Origin: JBOFMT01 sp051658525
Lineage (GTDB): Bacteria; Bacillota_I; Bacilli_A; Erysipelotrichales; Erysipelotrichaceae
Direction: 5' to 3'
Assembly: GCA_051658525.1 (NCBI GenBank)
Contig: JBOFMT010000120.1
Span: 1-21,044, forward strand
DNA: 21,044 nt
This document shows positions 7,215-14,294 of this stretch, one piece after another; positions within the stretch are counted from its first letter, which is position 1, and every line of letters starts with the position of its first letter. Below the pieces are notes generated by a model. That model was not told the DNA's origin and made no database searches. It saw only the letters and a list, made by a program, of their open reading frames with translations. Made by a program: the position numbers and the translations under genes.

Positions 7215-7730
7215 ATGAAAAAAATCGCAAAATTATTTGTTGCTGCAGCATTGATGTTCACTGTTGTAGGTTGTTCAAACGGGAACAGTGATGCAGGTGC
7301 AAACGTTGACCTAGCAGAATTGAGTGCAGAACTTCTAGAAAAAGGGGCTAACATGGAAATCGATATGCCAGGATTAGTTGATGTATCTGATGAAATGTGG
7401 GAACAAATGGATGGTCTTACTACTGAAGAACGTTTGATGGAGTGGTATGGTATTGATGCTGCTGATGTTGAACAATATGCAGTATTGAAAAATCCAATGA
7501 GCTTTGGTATTTACGAAGTAGCTATGTTTGAAGTAAAAGACGGAAAAATGGATACAATCAAAGCAGCGGTAGAAGCTCAAATCGCGGTATTGGAAGGAAA
7601 TGCTTTCTATCCTGAAGACCAAGAAATGGTAAAAAACCGTGAAGTTTATGAAAATGGAAACTATTATTTCTTTGCTGTTGGTGGAACTGCAACAGAAACA
7701 ATGGATTTCTTAAAAACAGCGTTCAACTAG
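7215..7730 (+). CDS. DUF4358-like lipoprotein (first copy)
   Basis: A 171-residue secreted lipoprotein of unknown function. The signal peptide has a Lys-rich start, a hydrophobic stretch and a VVGC lipobox with Cys20 as the lipidated residue. The mature part has the pattern of DUF4358: a WYGID turn, an EVAMFEVKDGKMD strand-turn-helix, a helix ending in YPEDQEMVKN and a final NYYFFAVGG strand. The second lipoprotein in this cluster (10327-10806) shares this order, so they are paralogs. It has a strong TAGGAGG site and is the first gene of the MBOAT-DHHW unit. Its place suggests a surface accessory factor for polymer acylation. The DUF assignment is from memory of the family pattern. Confidence 0.78.
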   Translation: MKKIAKLFVAAALMFTVVGCSNGNSDAGANVDLAELSAELLEKGANMEIDMPGLVDVSDEMWEQMDGLTTEERLMEWYGIDAADVEQYAVLKNPMSFGIYEVAMFEVKDGKMDTIKAAVEAQIAVLEGNAFYPEDQEMVKNREVYENGNYYFFAVGGTATETMDFLKTAFN

Positions 7731-7737
7731 AACTCTT

Positions 7738-9141
7738 ATGGTATTTAGTAGTGTACTCTTCTTGTTCATCTACTTGCCAATTACTTTAGCGGTGTATTTT
7801 TGTACACCGCTTAAATTTAGAAATTTTTTCTTACTTGTCGTTAATTTGGTCTTCTATGGTTGGGGAGAACCCATCTATATTTTGATCATGGTGTTATCGA
7901 TTTTCATCGATTACTACAATGGTAGAAAAGTGGCACAGTATTTGAATACAGATAAAAATAAAGCCAAGCGCTTTGTCATTCTTTCCGTCGTACTAAATTT
8001 AGGAATCTTAGGATTCTTTAAGTATTATGATTTCTTTATCACAAATCTAGCCTATTTGGGCATTACTGGTTTACAGCCTTTGGGATTGGCACTGCCAATC
8101 GGTATTTCATTCTATACCTTCCAAACCATGAGCTATACCATCGATATTTATCGTGGGGATGCCATGGCACAAAATAAAATCATCAATTTTGGTACCTATG
8201 TGACGCTGTTTCCACAGTTGATTGCAGGTCCTATTGTACGTTATAAAGATGTAGCTGAGCAATTAGAACATCGCAAAGAATCCGTTGATATGTTCTCATT
8301 AGGCATCGAACGGTTTATGATTGGGTTGGGGAAAAAAGTAATCTTTGCCAATGGGATTGGGATGTTATGGGATACCATCAATCTTACGGCAATTACTGAG
8401 TTAACAACGCTGGGCGCATGGCTTGGCATTTTGGCATTTGGTTTACAATTGTATTTTGACTTCTCTGGTTATAGTGATATGGCCATTGGTTTAGGAAAAA
8501 TGTTCGGGTTTACCTTCTTGGAAAACTTTAACTATCCTTATATATCCAGAAGCATTACCGATTTTTGGAGACGTTGGCATATTTCTTTGGGTACTTGGTT
8601 TAAAGAATATGTCTACATCCCTTTAGGGGGGAATCGCTTAGGGGCGAAACGCCAAATTATCAACCTACTCGTTGTTTGGGGACTAACTGGTCTTTGGCAT
8701 GGTGCGAGTTGGAATTTTATTTTATGGGGACTCTATTTTGGTATCATTTTAATCATCGAGAAGTTATTTGTTTTACGTTGGTTAAAAGGGATGCCGCGTT
8801 GGATTCAACACACATACGCCCTCTTTTTCATTGCCCTTGGGTGGACTTTGTTTGCGAATGAGAGTCTTGTACGGTTGTTATCCTATGTCCAAGTCTTGTT
8901 TGGATTAGAAGGTGCAGGTTTTGTTGATGCGAACACAATCTACTTATTAGCAAACTATGGGGTATTGTTGCTAGTTGCAATATTCGCAGCAACACCACTA
9001 CCAAATCGGTTGTGGCATCGTTATGTTACCGATCAAAAATGGGAAATTTTAAAACCAATATTAATTTTGATTTTATTACTTGTGTGTACAGCCTATATTG
9101 TAGATGCAAGTTATAACCCATTCTTATACTTTAGGTTCTAG
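7738..9141 (+). CDS. MBOAT-family membrane O-acyltransferase (AlgI/PatA-like)
   Basis: A polytopic membrane protein of 467 residues with about ten or more hydrophobic segments. The AlgI/DltB/PatA core is clear: YFDFSGYSDMAIGLG, then NFNYPYISRSITDFWRRWH (His281), then GLWHGASWNFILWG with the invariant catalytic His321. The typical MVFSSVLFLF start supports the ATG at 7738. Such proteins pass acyl, usually acetyl, groups across the membrane to an extracellular SGNH partner that modifies polysaccharide, teichoic acid or peptidoglycan. It lies 7 nt after the lipoprotein stop and has no visible Shine-Dalgarno, so translation probably depends on reinitiation. The acceptor polymer cannot be told. 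No dlt genes are near, so D-alanylation is unlikely. Confidence 0.92.
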   Translation: MVFSSVLFLFIYLPITLAVYFCTPLKFRNFFLLVVNLVFYGWGEPIYILIMVLSIFIDYYNGRKVAQYLNTDKNKAKRFVILSVVLNLGILGFFKYYDFFITNLAYLGITGLQPLGLALPIGISFYTFQTMSYTIDIYRGDAMAQNKIINFGTYVTLFPQLIAGPIVRYKDVAEQLEHRKESVDMFSLGIERFMIGLGKKVIFANGIGMLWDTINLTAITELTTLGAWLGILAFGLQLYFDFSGYSDMAIGLGKMFGFTFLENFNYPYISRSITDFWRRWHISLGTWFKEYVYIPLGGNRLGAKRQIINLLVVWGLTGLWHGASWNFILWGLYFGIILIIEKLFVLRWLKGMPRWIQHTYALFFIALGWTLFANESLVRLLSYVQVLFGLEGAGFVDANTIYLLANYGVLLLVAIFAATPLPNRLWHRYVTDQKWEILKPILILILLLVCTAYIVDASYNPFLYFRF

Positions 9142-9152
9142 GAGGTTATCGG

Positions 9153-10238
9153 ATGAAAAAAAATATCGCAAAGTGGAATGTCATCGTCTTTAGTGTTTTT
9201 TTGGCGGTGGTTGTTCTCTTAAATGCAATCACGCCCGATCAATCGTTTTCGGATAATGAAAATCGTTTCTTACAAGAACAACCGAAATGGAGTCTAGAAC
9301 GCTTCTTTGGTGGAAAGTTCACCTCGGAATTTGAAACCTATATTACGGATCAGTTTGTTGGTCGTGACTTTTTTGTAGGCCTAAAAGCTGGTTTGGAGCG
9401 TTTGAGTGGAAAACTAGAAAACAATGATGTCTATTTTTCAACAAGTGATTTTTTACTACAACGGTATCATGATTTGGATGTTGCTAACATCGAGAAAAAT
9501 CAAGATGCGATTGTAACGTTTATGAATCGAATGGAAATTCCTACGAAATTCATGTTGATTCCAAGTAGTGTTCAAGTTGTTGATGAAAAACCATTCATCG
9601 CTTATGATTTGGATCAAGCAGAGCTATTAGCAAGTTTTGAAGCACTGTTAGGTGAGCGCTTTATTGATGTGTTACCTGCGTTATCAATCGATGCTACTTC
9701 AAAATATTTTAAGACCGATCATCATTTTAATATTTATGGGGCACAAACTGCCTATCAAGTATTTTCAAATTCTACCGAAGCGTATCAATTCGAAACGCTA
9801 TCAGACAGCTTCCATGGAACCTTGTATTCAAAAAGTGGAATGTATTGGAACGTGGCAGATGAGATTGTCTCAGCGCAACTCAAACGTCCAATTCAAGTCA
9901 CGTTTGCTGATGATGACAAAGTATATGATTCTTTATACTTTGAAGAAAACTTAACCGTAAAAGATCAGTACAAGTATTATTTAAATGGAAACCATGCTCT
10001 CGTTACAATTGAAACCAACCAGCCGGAAAAACCAGATCTTTTGGTAATTCGTGATAGCTTTGGTAATATTATGAGTCCGTTTTTTGTAGAGGATTATGAT
10101 ACGATTTATTTATATGACTTACGCTATAATCTAGGAAAAGTCGATAAGTTTTTACAGGATCATAACGTCGATGAAATTTTATTATTATATTCTGTTACTG
10201 GGTTTGTAGATGATCGATACCTACCAAAACTAAACTAG
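9153..10238 (+). CDS. DHHW/AlgX-AlgJ-like SGNH-fold envelope protein
   Basis: A 361-residue protein anchored by one N-terminal hydrophobic segment (about residues 8-26), with the rest outside the cell. It carries the family motif KTDHHFNIYGA (Asp189, His190, His191; Phe in place of the usual Trp) and a serine-hydrolase-like RDSFGN (Ser302). In AlgX/AlgJ/PatB-type systems this fold takes acyl groups from the MBOAT partner and puts them on a polysaccharide. The SDNENR and QEQPKW stretch near the N-terminus is typical of DHHW proteins. It follows the MBOAT gene by 11 nt, with TAGGAGGTT overlapping that stop codon. The assignment is good; the polymer and acyl group are unknown. Confidence 0.85.
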   Translation: MKKNIAKWNVIVFSVFLAVVVLLNAITPDQSFSDNENRFLQEQPKWSLERFFGGKFTSEFETYITDQFVGRDFFVGLKAGLERLSGKLENNDVYFSTSDFLLQRYHDLDVANIEKNQDAIVTFMNRMEIPTKFMLIPSSVQVVDEKPFIAYDLDQAELLASFEALLGERFIDVLPALSIDATSKYFKTDHHFNIYGAQTAYQVFSNSTEAYQFETLSDSFHGTLYSKSGMYWNVADEIVSAQLKRPIQVTFADDDKVYDSLYFEENLTVKDQYKYYLNGNHALVTIETNQPEKPDLLVIRDSFGNIMSPFFVEDYDTIYLYDLRYNLGKVDKFLQDHNVDEILLLYSVTGFVDDRYLPKLN

Positions 10239-10241
10239 TGC

Positions 10242-10269
10242 TTTTGTGAAAAAAAGGGATTTCATAAAA
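10242..10269 (+). other. Weak hairpin between the DHHW and second lipoprotein genes
   Basis: TTTTGTGAAA (10242-10251) pairs with TTTCATAAAA (10260-10269), with one G-U pair and an 8-nt loop. No T-run follows directly. It could reduce or process the message before the last gene of the cassette, but support is thin. Confidence 0.3.
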
Positions 10270-10326
10270 CTATTGATTTTCTACTTAATTTCGTTCAAAA
10301 TGGAAGTATTCCTGGAGGTTTAGAAA

Positions 10327-10806
10327 ATGAAACGTATCGCAATTTTATTTGCTGCTTGTGTCCTGTTTTTAAGTGGATGTGGTAGCAAAAACAATACAGT
10401 AAAAGAAGTGGATATTCAAGCGTTGGGGCTTGAAGTACAAGAAGGTTTTGATAACCAAACCTTTGCGGCTCCAGCTATGATGTTGTTGGATGAAGCACAA
10501 GTACAAAGCTTGTATGGATTGAATGCAGAAACGCATTTAGAAGCGTTTGAAGTGTTTGTACCGGTTCCACGTGTCAATGCAACAGAAGTAGCCTTGTTTC
10601 AAGTGAAAGAAGGACAATTGGAAACCGTATTGACGCAAGTAGAAGCGCGTTTAGAAGCAATGGATCAACAATGGGCGCAGTACTTACCAGATCAACATGC
10701 TTTGGTAAAACAAGCTGTAGTTGTGGAAAAAGGAAATTATGTATTTGTAGTTGTAGCCAAAGATGTGGAAGCAATCGAAGCTTTGCTCTTAGCAGCATTT
10801 GAATAA
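10327..10806 (+). CDS. DUF4358-like lipoprotein (second copy)
   Basis: A 159-residue lipoprotein with an LSGC lipobox (Cys18). The mature domain follows the same pattern as the 7215-7730 protein: SLYGLN, EVALFQVKEGQLETV, a Gln/Glu-rich helix with YLPDQHALVKQA and a GNYVFVVVA strand near the end. It is the last gene of the MBOAT cassette, 88 nt after the DHHW gene, with its own GGAGG site and a terminator behind it. Two related lipoproteins flanking an acyltransferase pair suggest a conserved surface role, perhaps as chaperone or polymer-binding subunits. Function is unknown. Confidence 0.78.
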   Translation: MKRIAILFAACVLFLSGCGSKNNTVKEVDIQALGLEVQEGFDNQTFAAPAMMLLDEAQVQSLYGLNAETHLEAFEVFVPVPRVNATEVALFQVKEGQLETVLTQVEARLEAMDQQWAQYLPDQHALVKQAVVVEKGNYVFVVVAKDVEAIEALLLAAFE

Positions 10807-10833
10807 ATCCATAATAACCCATGTGAAAAACAT

Positions 10834-10865
10834 AAAATAGACATAGATTGTGTCTATTTTTTTTT
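10834..10865 (+). terminator. Intrinsic terminator closing the MBOAT cassette
   Basis: A 10-bp stem (AAAATAGACA at 10834-10843 with TGTCTATTTT at 10851-10860), a 7-nt loop and a T-run to 10865. Confidence 0.88.
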
Positions 10866-10879
10866 CTTCCTTAGAATGT

Positions 10880-10908
10880 TTGAAATGTCGGTATAAATAG
10901 AGTATAAT
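10880..10908 (+). promoter_or_regulatory. Promoter of the rlmD-type gene
   Basis: TTGAAA at 10880-10885, a 17-nt spacer and TATAAT at 10903-10908. The start is predicted near 10915, giving a leader of about 120 nt. Confidence 0.8.
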
Positions 10909-10956
10909 GAGTTGCAAGCATTTCGAACAATCAGTTGAGAAGACGCTAAGCTTGTA

Positions 10957-10986
10957 TCTTTTGTGGGATTGCGATCAAACAAAGGA
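10957..10986 (+). other. Hairpin in the rlmD leader
   Basis: TCTTTTGT (10957-10964) pairs with ACAAAGGA (10979-10986), with one G-U pair. Inside, GAT pairs with ATC around a TGCG tetraloop, separated by a 2x2 internal loop. It is followed by no T-run. It matches no riboswitch I can name. Confidence 0.4.
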
Positions 10987-11034
10987 CTATGTAGAATGTA
11001 CGCAACACGATGTGTGTGTGAGAAAGAGGAACGT

Positions 11035-12345
11035 ATGCGAGTTAAAATAGAAAAAACCGGAATCAACGGTGAGGGGATTGGTTACATCAACCGAAAACCG
11101 GTGTTTGTGCCGGGAGCATTGAACCAGGAAGAAGTGGATATCGATGTAGTAGATAATCAAAAAACCTATGCCATTGCCAAGTTGAATAAGGTAATCAAAC
11201 AATCGAGTGATCGTGTGCGTCCAAAATGTTACATTCAGTCACGTTGTGGGGCATGTCCATTGATGATTGCGAAATATCCAACACAGTTACAAGCGAAGTA
11301 TGATATTCTTCGTCAAAGTTTAATCAAGTATGCACAAGTAAATCCAAGACTGATCAAAGATGTGGTTAACAATCCCGTATCTTATGGTTACCGTAATCAA
11401 TGTAAATTGCCTTTCCACTATGATCAAGGAACCTTAATGACAGGGATGTATCGTCCGGGAAGTAATTACTTTATTGAAGTAGAACGTTGTATCATTCATG
11501 AAGATGGATTAGAAAAAGTTCGAGTACAAATCTTAAAGGTACTAAACAACTATCGTCAAAAAGCATATGATTACCACCAAAAGAAAGGGTTACGTAGCTT
11601 GGTTATTCGTGGATTCGAAGGCCAATACCAGGTAACAATCGTGAGTGGGGAACATCCATTCCCACAACCTATGATCGATGATTTGATGAAAATCAAAGGG
11701 ATTATGAGTTTATGGCAAAGTATTAACGTGTTGAAAAAAACACCGGAAATCTTTGGACCTAAAATGATTCTTGTTGCTGGAGAGCGTTACTTACCAATGG
11801 ATTTGGATGGATTAAAATTAAATCTATCACCACGCAGTTTCTTCCAATTGAATACAACACAAGCTGTAAACTTATACCGTACGGTTAATGCAATGGTAAG
11901 CGATAAAAAAGGTTTGATTGTTGAAGCGTACTGTGGTGTTGGTGCCATGAGCCTTTACATGAAAGACAAAGCAGAACGTATCATTGGGATTGAAAGCATC
12001 AAAGATGCAGTTGTCAATGCAAATATGAATGCCCGTGAAAATGGTGCTAGTAATGTCGAGTTTGTTTGTGCAGATGCAGCAGAGAAACTAGATTATATTT
12101 CTAGAAACAACAAGATTGATGTCTTGATTGTCGATCCACCTCGTAGTGGGTTGGATGAAAATATGTTGAGTGTTATTTTGAAAAGTAAAATGAAAGAGAT
12201 CATTTACGTTTCTTGTAACCCAGCAACTTTGGGAAAAAACTTAGCAGTATTAAAGAGTCGTTACGATGTGGAAACGGTCATCCCGTTTGATATGTTCTCC
12301 CAAACACCACAAATTGAATCAGTAACGAAGTTAGTGAGACGATAA
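11035..12345 (+). CDS. rlmD: 23S rRNA (uracil-C5)-methyltransferase, RlmD/RlmCD family
   Basis: A SAM-dependent enzyme that makes 5-methyluridine in RNA, 436 residues. The N-terminal TRAM domain starts at the MRVKIEKTGINGEGIGYI stretch. A 4Fe-4S cluster site is visible as Cys65-x5-Cys71-x2-Cys74 with Cys152. The SAM fold has VEAYCGVGAMSLYM, then DPPRSG (367-372), and the catalytic nucleophile Cys394 in YVSCNPATL. The start at 11035 follows GAAAGAGGA. An open frame extends 24 codons upstream, but that part looks like leader and contains the tail of the leader hairpin. Homologs in Bacillota may methylate U1939, U747 or both (RlmCD), so the exact target is open. Confidence 0.9.
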   Translation: MRVKIEKTGINGEGIGYINRKPVFVPGALNQEEVDIDVVDNQKTYAIAKLNKVIKQSSDRVRPKCYIQSRCGACPLMIAKYPTQLQAKYDILRQSLIKYAQVNPRLIKDVVNNPVSYGYRNQCKLPFHYDQGTLMTGMYRPGSNYFIEVERCIIHEDGLEKVRVQILKVLNNYRQKAYDYHQKKGLRSLVIRGFEGQYQVTIVSGEHPFPQPMIDDLMKIKGIMSLWQSINVLKKTPEIFGPKMILVAGERYLPMDLDGLKLNLSPRSFFQLNTTQAVNLYRTVNAMVSDKKGLIVEAYCGVGAMSLYMKDKAERIIGIESIKDAVVNANMNARENGASNVEFVCADAAEKLDYISRNNKIDVLIVDPPRSGLDENMLSVILKSKMKEIIYVSCNPATLGKNLAVLKSRYDVETVIPFDMFSQTPQIESVTKLVRR

Positions 12346-12346
12346 A

Positions 12347-12493
12347 ATGGAACAAAAAAAAGTAGATACCAAAGCAATTTTGGAACGCGCAAAAGCAGCG
12401 AAACAAAAAGAGAAAGCTAGAACCTTTGCGAAAATTGTCGGAAAAGACAAAAAAGATAAAGGGAAATTCCGCTTGGTTAATTTCAATGGATAG
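12347..12493 (+). CDS. Small basic hypothetical protein, 48 aa
   Basis: The open frame runs from the ATG at 12347 to a TAG at 12491-12493 and starts one base after the rlmD stop (TAAAATG), so it is probably made by reinitiation. The protein is very rich in Lys and Ala, with a helix-like first half (ILERAKAAKQKEKARTF), a KDKKDKGK linker and an FRLVNFNG end. There are no cysteines and no membrane segment. Its terminator overlaps the stop codon, as expected for a real last gene. The charge and coupling to an rRNA methyltransferase suggest an RNA- or ribosome-associated protein, but this is a guess. I recognise no family. Confidence 0.6.
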   Translation: MEQKKVDTKAILERAKAAKQKEKARTFAKIVGKDKKDKGKFRLVNFNG

Positions 12494-12518
12494 TGCACAC
12501 TTGTGCACTATTTTCTTT
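12490..12518 (+). terminator. Intrinsic terminator after the rlmD unit
   Basis: A 9-bp stem, TAGTGCACA at 12491-12499 with TGTGCACTA at 12502-12510, and TTTTCTTTT after it. It includes the stop codon of the small gene. Confidence 0.82.
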
Positions 12519-12632
12519 TGGTCTTTATCCCATAATTTGTGCAGGTTGAACAAGATATCTTGCATGTAATCGCTTTAGTTGTTAATAAAATCACAAACGT
12601 GACATTTTTTTTCATTTTTCACATAAAAATGC

Positions 12633-12661
12633 TTGATTTCGTGTATAGTAATCGTTATAAT
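12633..12661 (+). promoter_or_regulatory. Promoter of the riboswitch-purine permease transcript
   Basis: TTGATT at 12633-12638, a 17-nt spacer and TATAAT at 12656-12661. The start is predicted near 12668, just before the aptamer. The stretch from 12519 to here is AT-rich and shows no other feature. Confidence 0.78.
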
Positions 12662-12669
12662 ACGTATAT

Positions 12670-12740
12670 AAATCGTATATGTCTTCGAATATGGCGAGGA
12701 CGTTTCTACCAGGCTACCGTAAATTGCCGGACTACGATAA
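12670..12740 (+). ncRNA. Purine (guanine-class) riboswitch aptamer
   Basis: The three-way junction core of the purine riboswitch is clear. P1 is ATCGTA (12672-12677) with TACGAT (12733-12738). P2 is GTCTTCG (12681-12687) with CGAGGAC (12695-12701), one G-U pair, closing an AATATGG loop. The J2/3 GTTTCTACC is conserved, and P3 carries the ACCGTAAAT loop. The specificity base in J3/1 is C12732 (GACTA context), which pairs with guanine or hypoxanthine; adenine riboswitches have U there. It sits between its own promoter and an NCS2 permease gene. High guanine should lower permease expression. Confidence 0.93.
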
Positions 12741-12813
12741 AAGACGAAACTATCCTTTTTTTAGTGATGGCCGCTTTTATCGATTAAAAGCGACGATTTA
12801 TCTAAAAGGAGGA
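12735..12813 (+). promoter_or_regulatory. Riboswitch expression platform with competing helices
   Basis: CGATAAAAG (12735-12743, overlapping P1) is fully complementary to CTTTTATCG (12774-12782). The latter overlaps the left arm of a separate 8-bp hairpin, CGCTTTTA (12772-12779) with TAAAAGCG (12785-12792). The two cannot form together. Neither hairpin has a proper T-run. TCCTTTT (12753-12759) can pair with AAAAGGA of the ribosome-binding site (12804-12810). Control of translation is thus more likely than of termination, by inspection only. Confidence 0.5.
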
Positions 12814-12822
12814 TTTTTCTTT

Positions 12823-14172
12823 ATGTTAGAAAAAGTGTTTAAACTTCGTAAGCATAATACGACGGTTCGTACGGAAATCATTGCTGGTTTCACAACGTTC
12901 TTAACGATGGCTTACATCTTAGGGGTAAACCCTGGTATGCTAGCTGATGCTGGTATGGATTTCCAATCAGTATTCTTAGCAACGGCAATCGCATCTGGTG
13001 TTGCTTGTATCATTATGGGTCTTGTCGCAAACTATCCTGTAGCGCTTGCTCCTGGTATGGGTGTGAATGCCTTCTTTACATATACGATCGTATTAACATA
13101 TGGTTATACATGGCAAGAAGCGTTAGCAGCTGTATTCTTATCTGGTATTATCTTCTTGATTATCTCATTTACAGGTGTTCGTAAGAATGTAATCAATGCG
13201 ATTCCACCTGTATTGAAAAATGCAATTGGTGCTGGTATTGGGTTCTTCATTGCTTTTTTAGGGTTGAAAAATGCTGGGATTATCGTTGCGAATCCTTCAA
13301 CGTTTGTAGGTTTGGGTGAATTATCACATCCAACGGTATTGCTTTGTGTATTCGGTGTTGCTTTGACCATCGTACTATTGGCTCGTAAAGTAAAAGCTGC
13401 TGTTTTCTTCGGTATGTTGGGAACTGCTATCTTGGGTGTTGCTTTGGGATTCATGGGTGTTGACTTTATGCCAGCATTACCTACTGCGATATTTACAACA
13501 GACTTCTCAATGCCAACACTTGGTGCCTTTGTAGAAGGGTTACAAACGATCTTCACAAAACCTGATCTATTAGTTGTATTATTCTCGTTGTTATTCGTTG
13601 ACTTCTTCGATACTGCTGGAACTCTAGTAGCTATCGGAAACCGTGCAAACTTAATGGACGAAAAAGGTGAATTGATCGATGCGGAAAAAGCATTTGCTGC
13701 CGATTCTGTTGGTTCTATCGTAGGTGCTTGTATGGGTACTTCTACGGTAACTTCTTATGTTGAATCAACAGCTGGTGTTGAAGCTGGTGGACGTACTGGT
13801 TTAACTGCAGTTGTTGTTGGGATCTTATTCTTGTTATCGGTATTTGTTGCGCCTGCATTATCAATTGTTGGTAGTATTATGGTTGCTGATGGAGTATTCT
13901 TATCTCCAATCACATCACCTGCTTTGATTGTTGTGGGTATCTTAATGATTGAACAAGTAAAACACATTGACTGGGATGATTTAGCTAATGCTGCACCAAG
14001 TTTCATGACAATTATCTTCATGGTATTGAGTTTCTCAATTGCTGATGGTATCGCTATGGGGTTCTTAACTTATGGTTTGGTTATGGTTGCTAGCGGACGT
14101 GCAAAAGAAGTTAAAGTTCCAATGTGGGTTATCATTGCAATCTTCATGTTGCACTTTGTACCACTAGGATAA
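12823..14172 (+). CDS. pbuG: NCS2-family purine permease (AzgA/PbuG-like)
   Basis: Imports guanine and hypoxanthine, possibly adenine, by proton symport. 449 residues with about 12 to 14 hydrophobic segments. AzgA-type motifs are FTTFLTMAYILGVNP near the N-terminus, YPVALAPGMGVNAFF, FVDFFDTAGTLVAIGN and GTSTVTSYVESTAGVEAGGRTG. The ATG at 12823 follows AAGGAGGA (12806-12813). The longer frame from 12679 would start inside the riboswitch and is rejected. Control by a guanine-type riboswitch fits guanine/hypoxanthine as substrate. The next genes are guaB and guaA. Confidence 0.92.
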   Translation: MLEKVFKLRKHNTTVRTEIIAGFTTFLTMAYILGVNPGMLADAGMDFQSVFLATAIASGVACIIMGLVANYPVALAPGMGVNAFFTYTIVLTYGYTWQEALAAVFLSGIIFLIISFTGVRKNVINAIPPVLKNAIGAGIGFFIAFLGLKNAGIIVANPSTFVGLGELSHPTVLLCVFGVALTIVLLARKVKAAVFFGMLGTAILGVALGFMGVDFMPALPTAIFTTDFSMPTLGAFVEGLQTIFTKPDLLVVLFSLLFVDFFDTAGTLVAIGNRANLMDEKGELIDAEKAFAADSVGSIVGACMGTSTVTSYVESTAGVEAGGRTGLTAVVVGILFLLSVFVAPALSIVGSIMVADGVFLSPITSPALIVVGILMIEQVKHIDWDDLANAAPSFMTIIFMVLSFSIADGIAMGFLTYGLVMVASGRAKEVKVPMWVIIAIFMLHFVPLG

Positions 14173-14196
14173 ATCATAAAGTTTTCGTTATATAGA

Positions 14197-14225
14197 TTGC
14201 AAGTTAGCTAAATTTGTATTATAAT
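14197..14225 (+). promoter_or_regulatory. Promoter of guaBA
   Basis: TTGCAA at 14197-14202, a 17-nt spacer and TATAAT at 14220-14225. The start is predicted near 14232, only a few bases before a terminator-like hairpin. Confidence 0.78.
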
Positions 14226-14235
14226 AACAAAAATC

Positions 14236-14272
14236 AAACGGAATATGGGGCGTCTCATTTCCGTTTCTTTTT
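14236..14272 (+). terminator. Terminator-like hairpin at the 5' end of the guaBA transcript
   Basis: AAACGGAA (14236-14243) pairs with TTCCGTTT (14259-14266). After one bulged T, five more pairs close a GCGT loop, and C plus five T follow. It may stop transcripts coming from the permease gene. However, it lies after the guaBA promoter, so every guaBA transcript must also pass it. No antiterminator partner was seen upstream. Confidence 0.7.
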
Positions 14273-14294
14273 ATACACTGAGGAGGAGACATGT

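Noticed and set aside
12679..12822. N-terminal extension of the purine permease
   Set aside because: It overlaps the riboswitch aptamer and expression platform; a strong AAGGAGGA precedes the ATG at 12823.
13104..13556. 150-codon minus-strand frame inside the permease gene
   Set aside because: A shadow of a hydrophobic plus-strand gene, with no ribosome-binding site and no recognisable domain.
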